Positions 52,652-61,555 of a stretch of DNA of 64,000 bases are shown here, piece by piece (position 1 is the stretch's first letter; every line of letters begins with the position of its first letter). Location of the stretch: positions 62,001 through 126,000 of the forward strand of contig NZ_JAFKOK010000011.1 in NCBI RefSeq assembly GCF_017303295.1, written 5' to 3'. Both the position numbers and the translations under genes were made by a program. This stretch comes from Rhodobacter sp. NTK016B (GTDB lineage: Bacteria; Pseudomonadota; Alphaproteobacteria; Rhodobacterales; Rhodobacteraceae). The notes under the pieces were generated by a model, which searched no databases, was not told the origin of the DNA, and saw nothing but the letters and a program-made list of their open reading frames with translations.

Positions 52652-53452
52652 ATGAATCATTTTTCGCGTAAAACTGGTGAGCCTGTACTTGCGTCCGCAA
52701 CTTTGCGTGGCACGCAACCGGGGCGCAGGGCACCGCTTTCGGCGGCGCGGCCCTATGCCCGTTTTCCGATGGCGCCCTTGCAGCCGATGAAGGGCCTCGT
52801 GTCGTTGATCGAGGTCGAAACCGCGCAGCCCGTTCTGGCGCTGACCTTCGATGACGGCCCCGACCCCGAGCGCACGCCGCGTGTGCTGGACATGCTGGCC
52901 GAAGCGGGCGCGCGCGCGACCTTCTTCGTCATCGGCCAGAAGGTTCTGCGCCACGCGGATCTCGCCCGCCGGATCGTCGCCGAGGGGCACGAGATCGGCA
53001 ATCATTCCTTCAGCCATCCTTATCTGGTGACGCAGGGCGATGACGCGGTCTTGCGCGAGGTCGATCTGGCGCAACGCGCGGTCTTCGACGTGGTGGGCCA
53101 TCAGCCCGTGATTTTTCGCGCGCCGCATGGCCGGTTCACGCCGCATCAAAAGGCGATGCTGCACGCCAATCGCGCCTTGCCGACCATCGGCTGGAACGTG
53201 GACCCCAAGGACTGGCGCTATCCGGGCGAGACACTGATCGCCGAGCGGATGATCGCCGGCGCCGCACCGGGCGCCATCCTGCTGGCGCATGACGTCAACG
53301 ATCAGATGCTGGGCGCTTTGCCCGAAACGCTGGCCGGAATCCTTGCGCAGGGGCTGGAATTCCGCACGATTTCCGCGCTTCTGGGCTGGCCGCGCTGGCA
53401 AGATCGCCAGCCGCTGAGCCTGCCCGAACCGGCGCTCGCCGCCAGCGCCTGA
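52652..53452 (+). CDS. Polysaccharide deacetylase (NodB-type), second copy
   Basis: The roughly 266-residue paralogue has TFDDGPDPERTPRVLDML, HSFSHP, RAPHGRFT, then GWNVDPKDWRYPGE and ILLAHDVND. MT3 carries His in place of the first copy's Tyr (APHG against PPYG), so fine activity may differ. No clear signal peptide: the N-terminus (MNHFSRKTGEPVLASATLRG) is not hydrophobic, so it may be cytoplasmic or exported another way, unlike its neighbour. Start is ATG 52652 after GGGAAG. The pair looks like a duplication with divergence of the N-terminus. Confidence 0.84.
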   Translation: MNHFSRKTGEPVLASATLRGTQPGRRAPLSAARPYARFPMAPLQPMKGLVSLIEVETAQPVLALTFDDGPDPERTPRVLDMLAEAGARATFFVIGQKVLRHADLARRIVAEGHEIGNHSFSHPYLVTQGDDAVLREVDLAQRAVFDVVGHQPVIFRAPHGRFTPHQKAMLHANRALPTIGWNVDPKDWRYPGETLIAERMIAGAAPGAILLAHDVNDQMLGALPETLAGILAQGLEFRTISALLGWPRWQDRQPLSLPEPALAASA

Positions 53453-53663
53453 GCGCAACATCCCCCAGAATCGCGGTCCGCAGCCTAAGCGCGCAAGGGC
53501 GTCAGATGACGACTTTACGTCGAGGTATTTTCGGTTTTTGTCATCCACTCTTCACAAACGAAGAATATCGCAGCAAAGTGATGAAATTCGCGCCCGCGGG
53601 ATCGTGGGGAGCGGTTTCGCAAACCCGTGCGCAATAACGACGAAACCAATGGGGGGACCCCTG

Positions 53664-54986
53664 ATGTTCAAGCAAAGCCTGATGGCCGCCACGGCCATGG
53701 CCCTTGTCGCGCCTGCCGCGGCCTCGGCCCAGACCGAAATCCAGTGGTGGCATGCGATGAGCGGCCGCCTTGGCGAACTGGTCGAGCAAACGGCCGCGAC
53801 GTTCAACGAATCGCAATCCGATTACGTCGTCGTGCCCAGCTATCGCGGCACCTATTCCGAAGCCATGAACGCCGCCATCGCCGCTTTCCGCGCCGGTGAG
53901 CAGCCGCATGTCCTGCAGGTTTTCGAAGTCGGCACCGGCACGATGATGGCCGCCGAGGGCGCGATCATCCCGATCTACCAGCTGATGGCCGAGCACGACG
54001 TCGAATTCGACCCCGACGCGTATATCCCCACCGTCGTGGGCTATTACACCGATCCCGACGGCAACATGCTGTCCTTCCCGTTCAACTCGTCGACGCCGAT
54101 CCTGTATTACAACAAGGACGTGTTCGAAGCCGCCGGGCTTGACCCCGAAACGGCGCCCGCCACATGGGCCGAGGTCGAGGAATTCTCGCAGCAGATCATC
54201 GATTCGGGCGCCGCGACCTGCGGTTTCACCACCCGCTGGCCGTCCTGGATCCAGCTTGAGAACTTCCTCGCGCTGCACAACCTGCCGCTTGGCACCGAGC
54301 AGAACGGCTTCGCCGGTTTCGACGCCGAGCTGGTCCTGAACCAGCAAGAGCCGCTGATCCGTCACTGGGAAAACCTTGCCCGCTGGCAGTCCGAAGGCAT
54401 CTTCAAATGGGCTGGTGGCAATGACGGCCCCGATGCGGGTCCGACCTTCTACTCGGCCGAATGCGCGATGATGATGGAAAGCTCGGCCGGCCGCGCGGGC
54501 GTGATGGCCAACGCGCCGTTCAACGTGGGCTACGCGATGCTTCCCTATTACGCCGATGTCGAAGGCGCGCCGCAGAACTCGATCATCGGCGGCGCCACGC
54601 TGTGGACTCTGTCGGGTCATGACGAAGGCGATTACGAAGGCGTTGCGCGCTTCTTCGAGTTCCTCTCGACGCCCGAGCAGCAGGCGTGGTGGCACCAGAA
54701 CACCGGCTACCTGCCGATCACGCAGGCCGCCTATGAGCTGTCGCAAGAGCAGGGCTATTACGAAGCCAATCCCGGCGCCGATGTGTCGATCATGCAGATG
54801 AACCTGAACCCGCCGACCGAGAATTCGCGCGGCCTGCGCTTCGGCAACTACCTGCAGATCCGCGACATCATCTCGGAAGAGATGGAAGCGATGCTGATCG
54901 GTTCGATCTCGGCGCAGGACGCTGCCGACAACATCGTCGAGCGCGGCAACATGCTGCTGCGTGACTTCGAATCGTCGCTGCAGTAA
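53664..54986 (+). CDS. ugpB: sn-Glycerol-3-phosphate-type ABC transporter substrate-binding protein (UgpB-like)
   Basis: The 440-residue periplasmic protein (ATG 53664, preceded by GGGGGGACC) has a signal peptide ending AAASAQ. The mature start TEIQWWHAMSGRLGELVEQTAATFNESQSDYVVVPSYRGTYSEAMNAAIAAFRAGEQPHVLQVFEVGTGTMM is typical of UgpB. Later NKDVFEAAGLDPETAPATWAEVEEFSQQI also fits. It opens a four-gene operon in the usual ugpBAEC order. A weak possible Pho box is upstream. Ligand could also be a glycerophosphodiester. Confidence 0.9.
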   Translation: MFKQSLMAATAMALVAPAAASAQTEIQWWHAMSGRLGELVEQTAATFNESQSDYVVVPSYRGTYSEAMNAAIAAFRAGEQPHVLQVFEVGTGTMMAAEGAIIPIYQLMAEHDVEFDPDAYIPTVVGYYTDPDGNMLSFPFNSSTPILYYNKDVFEAAGLDPETAPATWAEVEEFSQQIIDSGAATCGFTTRWPSWIQLENFLALHNLPLGTEQNGFAGFDAELVLNQQEPLIRHWENLARWQSEGIFKWAGGNDGPDAGPTFYSAECAMMMESSAGRAGVMANAPFNVGYAMLPYYADVEGAPQNSIIGGATLWTLSGHDEGDYEGVARFFEFLSTPEQQAWWHQNTGYLPITQAAYELSQEQGYYEANPGADVSIMQMNLNPPTENSRGLRFGNYLQIRDIISEEMEAMLIGSISAQDAADNIVERGNMLLRDFESSLQ

Positions 54987-55005
54987 CTCCACGGTTTCCT
55001 GACAC

Positions 55006-55033
55006 GCGGGACGGACGGAAACGCCCGTCCCGC
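55006..55033 (+). terminator. Stem-loop between ugpB and ugpA
   Basis: GCGGGACGG (55006-55014) pairs perfectly with CCGTCCCGC (55025-55033), loop 10 nt, 20 bp after the ugpB stop. No T-run. Similar hairpins follow the liv and dpp binding-protein genes in this window, implying a shared way to raise binding-protein level. Confidence 0.55.
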
Positions 55034-55062
55034 ATTGACGATCCGCGACCGGAGCCCGGACC

Positions 55063-55947
55063 ATGCAAACCAAGCGCATGACCTTCTCCAGCCGATGGCT
55101 GCCTTACGCGCTGCTGGCGCCGCAGGTGCTGATCACGCTGGTCTTCTTCGTCTGGCCCGCCAGTCAGGCGCTTTGGCAGTCGATGCTGCGCGAAGACCCG
55201 TTCGGGCTGCGCTCGACCTTCGTCTGGTTTCGGAATTTCGAACGTCTCTTTGCCGATCCGCATTATCTGGCCGCGATGAAGACCACGGCGATCTTCGCCG
55301 TCGGCACCACGTTTCTGGCCATGGGCGTGTCGCTGCTGTTCGCGGTGATGGTCAACCGGATGCTGCGGTCGCGCGAATGGTACACGACGCTTCTGGTCTG
55401 GCCCTATGCCGTGGCCCCTGCCATTGCCGGTGTGCTGTGGTGGTTCATGTTCAACACCTCGGTCGGGATCGTGCCCTATATGCTGCAGGGCTTCGGCTAT
55501 GACTGGAACCACCGGCTCGACGGGACCGACGCGATGATCCTTGTTGTGATCGCCGCCGCGTGGAAGCAGATCAGCTACAATTTCCTGTTTTTTCTGGCCG
55601 GCCTGCAATCCATCCCGCAATCGCTGATCGAGGCGGCCTCGATCGACGGTGCGGGACGGATGAAGCGGTTCTGGACCATCGTCTTCCCGCTGCTGTCGCC
55701 CACCACCTTCTTCCTGATGGTGGTCAATGTCGTCTACGCGATGTTCGACACGTTCGGCGTGATCCATGCCACGACCGAGGGCGGCCCCGCGCGCGCCACC
55801 AATATCCTTGTCTACAAGGTGTTCCGCGACGGCTTCGTCGGCGGCAATCTGGGCTCGTCGGCGGCGCAGTCGGTGATCCTGATGGCCATCGTCATCGTCC
55901 TGACCGTGATCCAGTTCCGCTGGATCGAACGCCGCGTCAATTACTGA
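55063..55947 (+). CDS. ugpA: Glycerol-3-phosphate-type ABC transporter permease UgpA-like
   Basis: The 294-residue permease has six or so hydrophobic segments, family motifs [30 protein letters not shown] and the coupling loop [31 protein letters not shown]. It matches UgpA/MalF-type partners. It is 10 bp before ugpE. Confidence 0.9.
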   Translation: MQTKRMTFSSRWLPYALLAPQVLITLVFFVWPASQALWQSMLREDPFGLRSTFVWFRNFERLFADPHYLAAMKTTAIFAVGTTFLAMGVSLLFAVMVNRMLRSREWYTTLLVWPYAVAPAIAGVLWWFMFNTSVGIVPYMLQGFGYDWNHRLDGTDAMILVVIAAAWKQISYNFLFFLAGLQSIPQSLIEAASIDGAGRMKRFWTIVFPLLSPTTFFLMVVNVVYAMFDTFGVIHATTEGGPARATNILVYKVFRDGFVGGNLGSSAAQSVILMAIVIVLTVIQFRWIERRVNY

Positions 55948-55957
55948 GGGGCCCGCG

Positions 55958-56806
55958 ATGGTACAGAACGACCGCTTCGGCACCTTCCTTGCGCATCTGA
56001 TCCTGATCCTCGGGGTGGGGATCGTGGTGTTCCCGGTCTATGTGGCGGTGATCGCCTCGACCCATGCGCCGGGCACCTTCCTGCAGGGCGTGATGCCGCT
56101 TCTGCCCGGCAGTCATGCCATCGAGAATTACAGCGAGGTGATTTTCCAAGGTCGCTCGACCGCGGGTGCGCCGCCCATCGGGCTGATGCTGTGGAACAGC
56201 TTCGTCATGGCCATGATGATCGCCGTGGGCAAGATCGCCATCTCGCTGCTATCGGCCTTTGCCATCGTCTATTTCCGCTTCCGGTTCCGCATCTTCTTTT
56301 TCTGGATCATCTTCATCACGCTGATGCTGCCGGTCGAAGTGCGGATCGTGCCCACTTTCGAGGTCGTGGCGAATCTCAACCTGCTCAACACCTATGCCGG
56401 GCTGACGATCCCGCTGATCGCCTCGGCCACCGCGACCTTCCTGTTCCGGCAGTTCTTCATGACCGTGCCCGAGGAAATGCTCGAAGCCGCGCGGGTCGAC
56501 GGGGCGGGACCGATGAAATTCTTCAAGGACATCCTGCTGCCCCTCAGTGTCACCAACATCGCGGCGATGTTCGTGATCATGTTCATCTATGGCTGGAACC
56601 AGTATCTCTGGCCGCTTCTGATCACCAGCGACGAGAGTTATTACACCGTCGTCATGGGCATTCAGCGCATGGTGACCGGCGCCGACAGCGAACCGCTGTG
56701 GCATCTGGTCATGGCCACCGTCGTGCTGGCCGCGCTGCCCCCCATTCTGGTGATCCTGTTCATGCAACGGCTCTTCGTGAAGGGCCTGACCGAGACGGAG
56801 AAATAA
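55958..56806 (+). CDS. ugpE: Glycerol-3-phosphate-type ABC transporter permease UgpE-like
   Basis: This 282-residue permease has the UgpE/MalG pattern: [20 protein letters not shown] near the start, [43 protein letters not shown], and the coupling loop [24 protein letters not shown]. It forms the pore with UgpA and abuts ugpC. Confidence 0.9.
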   Translation: MVQNDRFGTFLAHLILILGVGIVVFPVYVAVIASTHAPGTFLQGVMPLLPGSHAIENYSEVIFQGRSTAGAPPIGLMLWNSFVMAMMIAVGKIAISLLSAFAIVYFRFRFRIFFFWIIFITLMLPVEVRIVPTFEVVANLNLLNTYAGLTIPLIASATATFLFRQFFMTVPEEMLEAARVDGAGPMKFFKDILLPLSVTNIAAMFVIMFIYGWNQYLWPLLITSDESYYTVVMGIQRMVTGADSEPLWHLVMATVVLAALPPILVILFMQRLFVKGLTETEK

Positions 56807-56807
56807 C

Positions 56808-57857
56808 ATGGCCCGCATCGTGATGGACGACCTGCACAAGGTCTATCCCGGCGGCGTGAAGGCGGTGACGGGCATCAGCCTGGACATTGCCGACGGCGAG
56901 ATGATCGTGCTGGTGGGCCCGTCGGGCTGCGGCAAGTCCACGCTTTTGCGCATGGTCGCGGGGCTTGAGACGATCACCGGCGGCACGCTGAGCATCGGCG
57001 ACCGGGTTGTGAACACCCTCGAACCCGCCGACCGCGACATCGCCATGGTGTTCCAGAATTATGCGCTCTACCCGCATATGACGGTCTACAACAACCTTGC
57101 CTATGGCCTGCGCAATCAGGGCGTGGCGAAGCCCGAGATCGAGCGCCGCGTGCAGGAAGCCGCCGCGATGCTGCAGATCGGCGATTACCTGCAACGCAAG
57201 CCGCGCGCCCTATCGGGTGGCCAGCGTCAGCGCGTCGCGATGGGCCGCGCGCTGGTGCGCGAGCCTTCGGCCTTCCTGTTCGACGAGCCGCTGTCGAACC
57301 TCGACGCCAAGCTGCGGGTGCAGATGCGCGTCGAGATCCGGCAATTGCAGAAACGGCTGGGCACGACCTCGCTCTATGTCACGCACGATCAGCTTGAGGC
57401 GCTGACGCTGGCCGACCGGCTGGTGGTGCTGAACGCGGGCCAGATCGAGCAGGTCGGCACCCCGATGGAGCTGTATCAGCGCCCCGAGACACTGTTCGTC
57501 GCGGGTTTCATCGGCTCGCCTGCGATGAACATGATCGAGATGGCTTATCTGCGCGACCGCGGCGCCGCACCGACGACCCTGCCCGGCGGCACCGATCTGG
57601 TCGGGATGCGTCCCGACGACATGCTGCTTACCGCCCCCGCCGCGCCGCATCTGTCGCTGAACGGGCGGGTGGTTCTGCTCGAACCCGCCGGGGCTGAAAG
57701 CCATATCTACGTGTCGCTCGACGGCAACGATCAGCCGATCACCGTGCGGATCCCCGGCCTGCCGACGATGAACGAGGGCGATCCGATCCCGTTGCATGTC
57801 CCGCTTGAGGCGCTGCATCCGTTCAACACGGCCAGCGGTCGCCGGGTCAGCGCCTGA
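56808..57857 (+). CDS. ugpC: Glycerol-3-phosphate-type ABC transporter ATP-binding protein UgpC-like
   Basis: The 349-residue ATPase has Walker [11 protein letters not shown]-loop [17 protein letters not shown], signature [16 protein letters not shown], Walker [17 protein letters not shown] and H-loop [14 protein letters not shown] MalK/UgpC-type C-terminal regulatory domain follows ([14 protein letters not shown]...GMRPDDMLL). It completes the ugpBAEC operon; its 3' end is 7 bp from the convergent next gene. Confidence 0.9.
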   Translation: MARIVMDDLHKVYPGGVKAVTGISLDIADGEMIVLVGPSGCGKSTLLRMVAGLETITGGTLSIGDRVVNTLEPADRDIAMVFQNYALYPHMTVYNNLAYGLRNQGVAKPEIERRVQEAAAMLQIGDYLQRKPRALSGGQRQRVAMGRALVREPSAFLFDEPLSNLDAKLRVQMRVEIRQLQKRLGTTSLYVTHDQLEALTLADRLVVLNAGQIEQVGTPMELYQRPETLFVAGFIGSPAMNMIEMAYLRDRGAAPTTLPGGTDLVGMRPDDMLLTAPAAPHLSLNGRVVLLEPAGAESHIYVSLDGNDQPITVRIPGLPTMNEGDPIPLHVPLEALHPFNTASGRRVSA

Positions 57858-57864
57858 AACGGCG

Positions 57865-58980
57865 CTATCCCGGCGTGTTGCCGAGCGCCGCGAACTCTTC
57901 GTAGAACCCGGCGAGCGACAGGCCGAATACATCGGCGAAGGCGTTGTCGAAGCGGCGGCCTTCGCCCACCCGCTCATACAGCTGCCCCAGCGCGGGATAC
58001 CCGCCATGCCGCGCGATCAGGTAGGACACCGCCACCGCGCCGCCCAGATAGACGCCGTCGTAATCGATCTTCAGCCCGTGGCGCGTTTCAAGCTGCCGCA
58101 GGTTGGGCCAGTCGCGGTCGTCGAACGTGCCGATCAGCCGCCGGTCTATGGTATTCACCGCGCTCTGGGCGGGATAGCGGCCCTCAAGGATCACCGCCGT
58201 GCCCTCGGCCATCCAGATCGGCACTTCATGCGGGTCCCAGCCGGGCGTTTCGTTGATCCGGCGCACCCGCAGTGCCGAGACCTGATGCTGGATCAGGTGC
58301 AGGGCCTCGTGGCGCAGGGCGTGGCGCAAGTCGCGTTCAGACAGCGACTCGCCCAGAACAGCGTCATCGCGCAGGCACAAGATTGTCAGTCCCGACACCG
58401 TCCAGCCGCCCAGCCGGTTGATGCCGGTGCAGTGACGTTCCATCGCTTCGGCGAAGAACGGGTTGTCATTCGCCCCGCGCAGCGCCTGCATCCGGGGCAG
58501 AGCAATGCGCCATGTATCGTTGCGTACGACGATCACTTCGTCCGTCGCGGCCAGTTCCAGCCCCAGAAGCGCGCTGAGCGACTGCATCTCAGGCACCAGC
58601 GTGGCCTCGATCCGCGCGGCGATATCGCGCGGCACGTCCGGCGCGATCGACAGGTCCACCGGGCGCCGCGCCGAAGGCCAGAACGCGCGCAAGGCGGGAT
58701 CGGTCAACCCGATGCGGCGGCACCATGTCACCGCGGTGTCCGAGCTGACGTCAGAGTCGATCTCAAGCCCGTTATCGCGCGCAAAAAGCCCCAGCGCGGC
58801 GCGCGTGGGGTCGCCCAGCCGCCCGTCCACCGGACCTTCGCGATAGCCCGAGGCATTGAGCTGCTCCTGCACACAGCGCACATGCGCGCTCAGCGCATGG
58901 GCCGGTACCGCCGACAGGGCCGGGAACAGCACAAGGCCAAGGACAGCCAGCGAAAGGACGGATACGATTTTGCGTGCCAT
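57865..58980 (-). CDS. Secreted peptidoglycan-binding-like protein with HExxH metallopeptidase motif
   Basis: The 371-residue protein (ATG 58980) has a signal peptide (SLAVLGLVLFPALSAVPAHA). It then has a peptidoglycan-binding-1-like domain (VRCVQEQLNASGYREGPVDGRLGDPTRAALGLFARDNGL). A long C-terminal part contains HEALHLIQHQ with the zinc-site HExxH pattern, followed by EGTAVILEG about 35 residues later, which may supply the third (Glu) ligand as in gluzincins. Cysteines in CVQEQ, WCRRIG, HCTG and LCLRDD could pair. The likely role is periplasmic peptidase activity near the cell wall. The family name is not recognised. Confidence 0.78.
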   Translation of the reverse strand: MARKIVSVLSLAVLGLVLFPALSAVPAHALSAHVRCVQEQLNASGYREGPVDGRLGDPTRAALGLFARDNGLEIDSDVSSDTAVTWCRRIGLTDPALRAFWPSARRPVDLSIAPDVPRDIAARIEATLVPEMQSLSALLGLELAATDEVIVVRNDTWRIALPRMQALRGANDNPFFAEAMERHCTGINRLGGWTVSGLTILCLRDDAVLGESLSERDLRHALRHEALHLIQHQVSALRVRRINETPGWDPHEVPIWMAEGTAVILEGRYPAQSAVNTIDRRLIGTFDDRDWPNLRQLETRHGLKIDYDGVYLGGAVAVSYLIARHGGYPALGQLYERVGEGRRFDNAFADVFGLSLAGFYEEFAALGNTPG

Positions 58981-59041
58981 GCCCGGCATTTTCGGCCTGC
59001 AAACGGGCGTCTGTCTACTCCCGCGAGGGGTCGATCACCGA

Positions 59042-59698
59042 TTATTGCGTCAGATGCCGCAATCCCTGCGTGACATCGGTGCGAATCGCCAGCCGCAGCC
59101 CCGGTTCGTCCCCGGCTTTCAGCGCGGCAAGGATCATCCGGTGATGCGGCGGCGGCGTATTGCGACGCAAGCGGCCATAGAGCGCGCGCATCGTCGGCCC
59201 CAGCTGCAGCCAGATCGTCTCGACCATCGCCAGCATCGCGGGCGACTGCGCGCGCAGATACAGCGTGCGGTGAAATTCCAGATTGGTGCGCACATAGGTC
59301 ACCGCGTCGCCGCGCAGCACGGCATCGGTATTGGCGGCGTTAATCGCCTCCATCCGGTCGATCAGCGCGGAATGCGCGCGGGGCAGGGCGCGGCTGCCCA
59401 GTTCGGGCTCCAGCAGCGCGCGGATCGTCGCCAGTTCCTCGATCCGCTCATTGCCCAGTTCCGGCGTCTGCACGCGGCCCGACCCGGACATCGTCAGCGC
59501 GCCCTCGGCCACCAGACGCTGGATCGCTTCGCGCGCGGGCGTCATCGACACCCCGAATTCACGGCCGATCCCGCGCAGCGTCAGCGGCTGACCGGGAAGC
59601 AATTCGCCATGAATCACCCGCGTGCGCAGCGTGCGGTACACGCGGTCATGCGCCGAAAGGGTCGAGGCATCGGGGCCGGGGCGGGCGGGAACTTCCAT
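59042..59698 (-). CDS. GntR family transcriptional regulator, FCD domain
   Basis: This 218-residue regulator has the winged helix (DRVYRTLRTRVIHGELLPGQPLTLRGIGREFGVSMTPAREAIQRLVAEGAL) and FCD domain (LEFHRTLYLRAQSPAMLAMVETIWLQLGPTMR, HHRMILAALKAGDEPGLRLAI). It is similar in sequence to the regulator at 46008-46685. A short dyad GTGATCAC (59708-59715) is 10 bp upstream of its start, sharing the TGATCA core with other GntR-linked dyads here. Confidence 0.87.
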   Translation of the reverse strand: MEVPARPGPDASTLSAHDRVYRTLRTRVIHGELLPGQPLTLRGIGREFGVSMTPAREAIQRLVAEGALTMSGSGRVQTPELGNERIEELATIRALLEPELGSRALPRAHSALIDRMEAINAANTDAVLRGDAVTYVRTNLEFHRTLYLRAQSPAMLAMVETIWLQLGPTMRALYGRLRRNTPPPHHRMILAALKAGDEPGLRLAIRTDVTQGLRHLTQ

Positions 59699-59707
59699 GC
59701 GCGAACC

Positions 59708-59715
59708 GTGATCAC
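59708..59715. promoter_or_regulatory. GTGATCAC dyad before the GntR gene
   Basis: An 8-bp perfect palindrome with the same TGATCA core as the sites at 45983 and 48555. It is short enough to be chance; its position 10 bp before the start suggests autoregulation. Confidence 0.3.
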
Positions 59716-59731
59716 AAATCCACTCAGGCCG

Positions 59732-60460
59732 TCAAGATGCGCTATGCCCGCTTGTCCCGGGCGCGGCGTCGAAACGGAAGCGATGCAGCCGCGCGCCGTC
59801 GCTCTTCAGCCAGCGCCGCGCCTCCTGATAGCCGGGGAACAGCCTCTGGACCTGCGCCCAGAAGGCCGCGGAATGGTTCATCTCGACCAGATGCGCGACC
59901 TCATGCGCGGCGACGTAATCGAGGATCGGCGGCGGCGCCATGATCAGCCGCCAACTGAACATCAGATCGCCGGTCACCGTGCACGACCCCCAGCGCGAGC
60001 GCGTATCGCGCAGCGTCAGCTTGCCCGTTGGGCGTCCCAGAGCGGCGCTGTGGACCGCCACCCGCTCGGCCAGCCGGTCCCGGGCCTGAAGGCGCAGAAA
60101 GGCCAGCGCCCCCGCTGCAGGGCGCTGGCGGGGCACCAGCAGGTGCTCGCCCTCGATCCGCGCGGCACGGATCGCGGCGGGTTCCACCCTCAGCAGCCGT
60201 CCTTCGACCGGGATCGCCACGCCCGAGACGACCGCCAGCGGCGTCTCGGTCTCGGCCACCGCGCGGTCCAGCCAGTCGCGGCGTTCGTTGAGAAAGGCAA
60301 TCGCGTTTCGCACCGAGGCCCGCGCCGGGACCGTCAGAGTGATCGTCCCGTCCAGCCGCGAAACCCGCAGCGAGACCCGCCGCGCCTGCCGCGAGCGCTT
60401 CAGCCGCACCGAGAGCGGCGGATCGCCGGGCAATTCGATCATCTCGGTTTCGGGCGGCAT
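59732..60460 (-). CDS. YgjP-like (DUF45/M48-type) metallopeptidase
   Basis: The 242-residue protein matches the YgjP/WLM-like family: SVRLKRSRQARRVSLRVSRLDGTITLTVPARASVRNAIAFLNERRDWLDRAV, LTLRDTRSRWGSCTVTGDLMFSWRLIMAPPPILDYVAAHEVAHLVEMNHSAAFWAQVQRLFPGY. HEVAH is the zinc HExxH motif, and the distal His lies in NHSAAFW. Start ATG 60460 follows AGGAAA; a longer reading is less family-like. The family is often an accessory of restriction or repair loci, but here no such neighbour is on this side. Confidence 0.88.
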   Translation of the reverse strand: MPPETEMIELPGDPPLSVRLKRSRQARRVSLRVSRLDGTITLTVPARASVRNAIAFLNERRDWLDRAVAETETPLAVVSGVAIPVEGRLLRVEPAAIRAARIEGEHLLVPRQRPAAGALAFLRLQARDRLAERVAVHSAALGRPTGKLTLRDTRSRWGSCTVTGDLMFSWRLIMAPPPILDYVAAHEVAHLVEMNHSAAFWAQVQRLFPGYQEARRWLKSDGARLHRFRFDAAPGTSGHSAS

Positions 60461-60625
60461 GCATTTTCCTTGCTGCGGGGCCAAAGCGGCGCGCGATGGC
60501 GCGCGGGCGGCGGCGATGGCAGACGTCATGCCCCGACCGGTGGCACCAAACAACGCCCGAAAGGCTTTGACAAGGCAATCCAACTATGGCAACGGGCGTC
60601 GATCCAAGCATGGGAAGGATTGTCA

Positions 60626-60955
60626 ATGCCCAAGGAAGAATGGGGCGTGAAGCGCCTTTGCCCGACGACGGGCAAGCGATTCTACGACCTGAACAAGTCG
60701 CCTGTGATCAGCCCCTATACCGGCGAGGTCGTTCCCACGGAACAGCCGGGTCGCAAGGGCGTCACTGCGGCCACCGAATCGAACAAGTCGAAATCCGCTC
60801 CCAAGGCCGAGCCCGAGAGCGAAGACGCGCTGCTCGACGATGAAGACGATGTCGCGGTCGAGGCCGACGACGAACTGCTCGAGGACGAGGACGACGATAC
60901 CGTGTCGTTCGACGAACTGGGCGACGTCGCTGACGACAGCGAAGACGACAGCTGA
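60626..60955 (+). CDS. TIGR02300 family protein
   Basis: This 109-residue protein begins KEEWGVKRLCPTTGKRFYDLNKSPVISPYTGEVVP, the TIGR02300 hallmark restricted to alphaproteobacteria. A linker of Lys/Ala/Ser and a strongly acidic tail (ALLDDEDDVAVEADDELLEDEDDDT) follow. The single CPxxGxxFY-type motif suggests a metal or RNA-polymerase-related fold, but function is unknown. GGAAGGA precedes the ATG, and a strong Rho-independent terminator follows. Confidence 0.9.
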   Translation: MPKEEWGVKRLCPTTGKRFYDLNKSPVISPYTGEVVPTEQPGRKGVTAATESNKSKSAPKAEPESEDALLDDEDDVAVEADDELLEDEDDDTVSFDELGDVADDSEDDS

Positions 60956-60980
60956 GCGGGCCACAGGGTCTGCTGATACG

Positions 60981-61018
60981 AAACGGGCGCCCCGCAACGG
61001 GCGCCCGTTTTGCTTTTC
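60981..61018 (+). terminator. Rho-independent terminator after TIGR02300 gene
   Basis: AAACGGGCGCCC (60981-60992) and GGGCGCCCGTTT (60999-61010) form a perfect 12-bp stem with a 6-nt loop, followed by TTTTGCTTTT. This is the clearest intrinsic terminator in the window. Confidence 0.85.
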
Positions 61019-61175
61019 AGGGACCGGGCACGCCCGGCAGGACAGTCCGGCCCATTGCCTAACCCGTACCTCGCAACCGGCGCGCGGGTTTTTTCCGCGA
61101 TTGCATTTTTCCTCTTGATCTGTCCCACGCGAAACCATACACCGCCCCTCGCAGCCCGATGGGATGCACCTCGGT

Positions 61176-61251
<76 letters not shown>

Positions 61252-61555
61252 ATTATATCAAGCACTTAGTGCCCAGAAGGCCCCGCCAATGGCGGGGCTT
61301 CTTCGTTCGGGGTAACGGGGCAGGGTAACATCTCTTGGCGTTTTGCCACGACCAACAGAGCCGCCATAGGACCCACCCGCACAACCCTGCAACTGCGCAA
61401 ATTCTAGATGAACGCGAGAAGAGCGCCTGCCTCAGATCGTTTAAGTAAACGCAGCTAGAAGGTGAGCCGGGAGTACATTACAACCTTGCCGCGCAATTGA
61501 CACACCAAAGCCCGTGTGCCTGATTGGTTCTGCAACTGTTAGGTCAGGTCGAGTA
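61252..61555. other. 304-bp gap after tRNA-Ala with terminator and AT-rich leader
   Basis: No coding gene is visible, and no integrase fragment was recognised. After the terminator at 61280 the sequence turns AT-richer than the rest of the window. It has a 6-bp-armed palindrome CGTTTA-AG-TAAACG (61438-61451) and TTGACA (61497-61502) as a possible -35 for the downstream gene, but no convincing -10. It reads as the left border of an acquired segment. Confidence 0.4.
61280..61304 (+). terminator. Terminator after tRNA-Ala
   Basis: GCCCCGCC (61280-61287) and GGCGGGGC (61291-61298) form a perfect 8-bp stem with an AAT loop, followed by TTCTTC. It probably ends the tRNA transcript. Confidence 0.75.

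Noticed and set aside
53538-53555. Possible Pho box upstream of ugpB (TTGTCAT-N4-TCTTCAC)
   Set aside because: Only the first half resembles the CTGTCAT consensus; the second half is poor, so PhoB control is not supported here.
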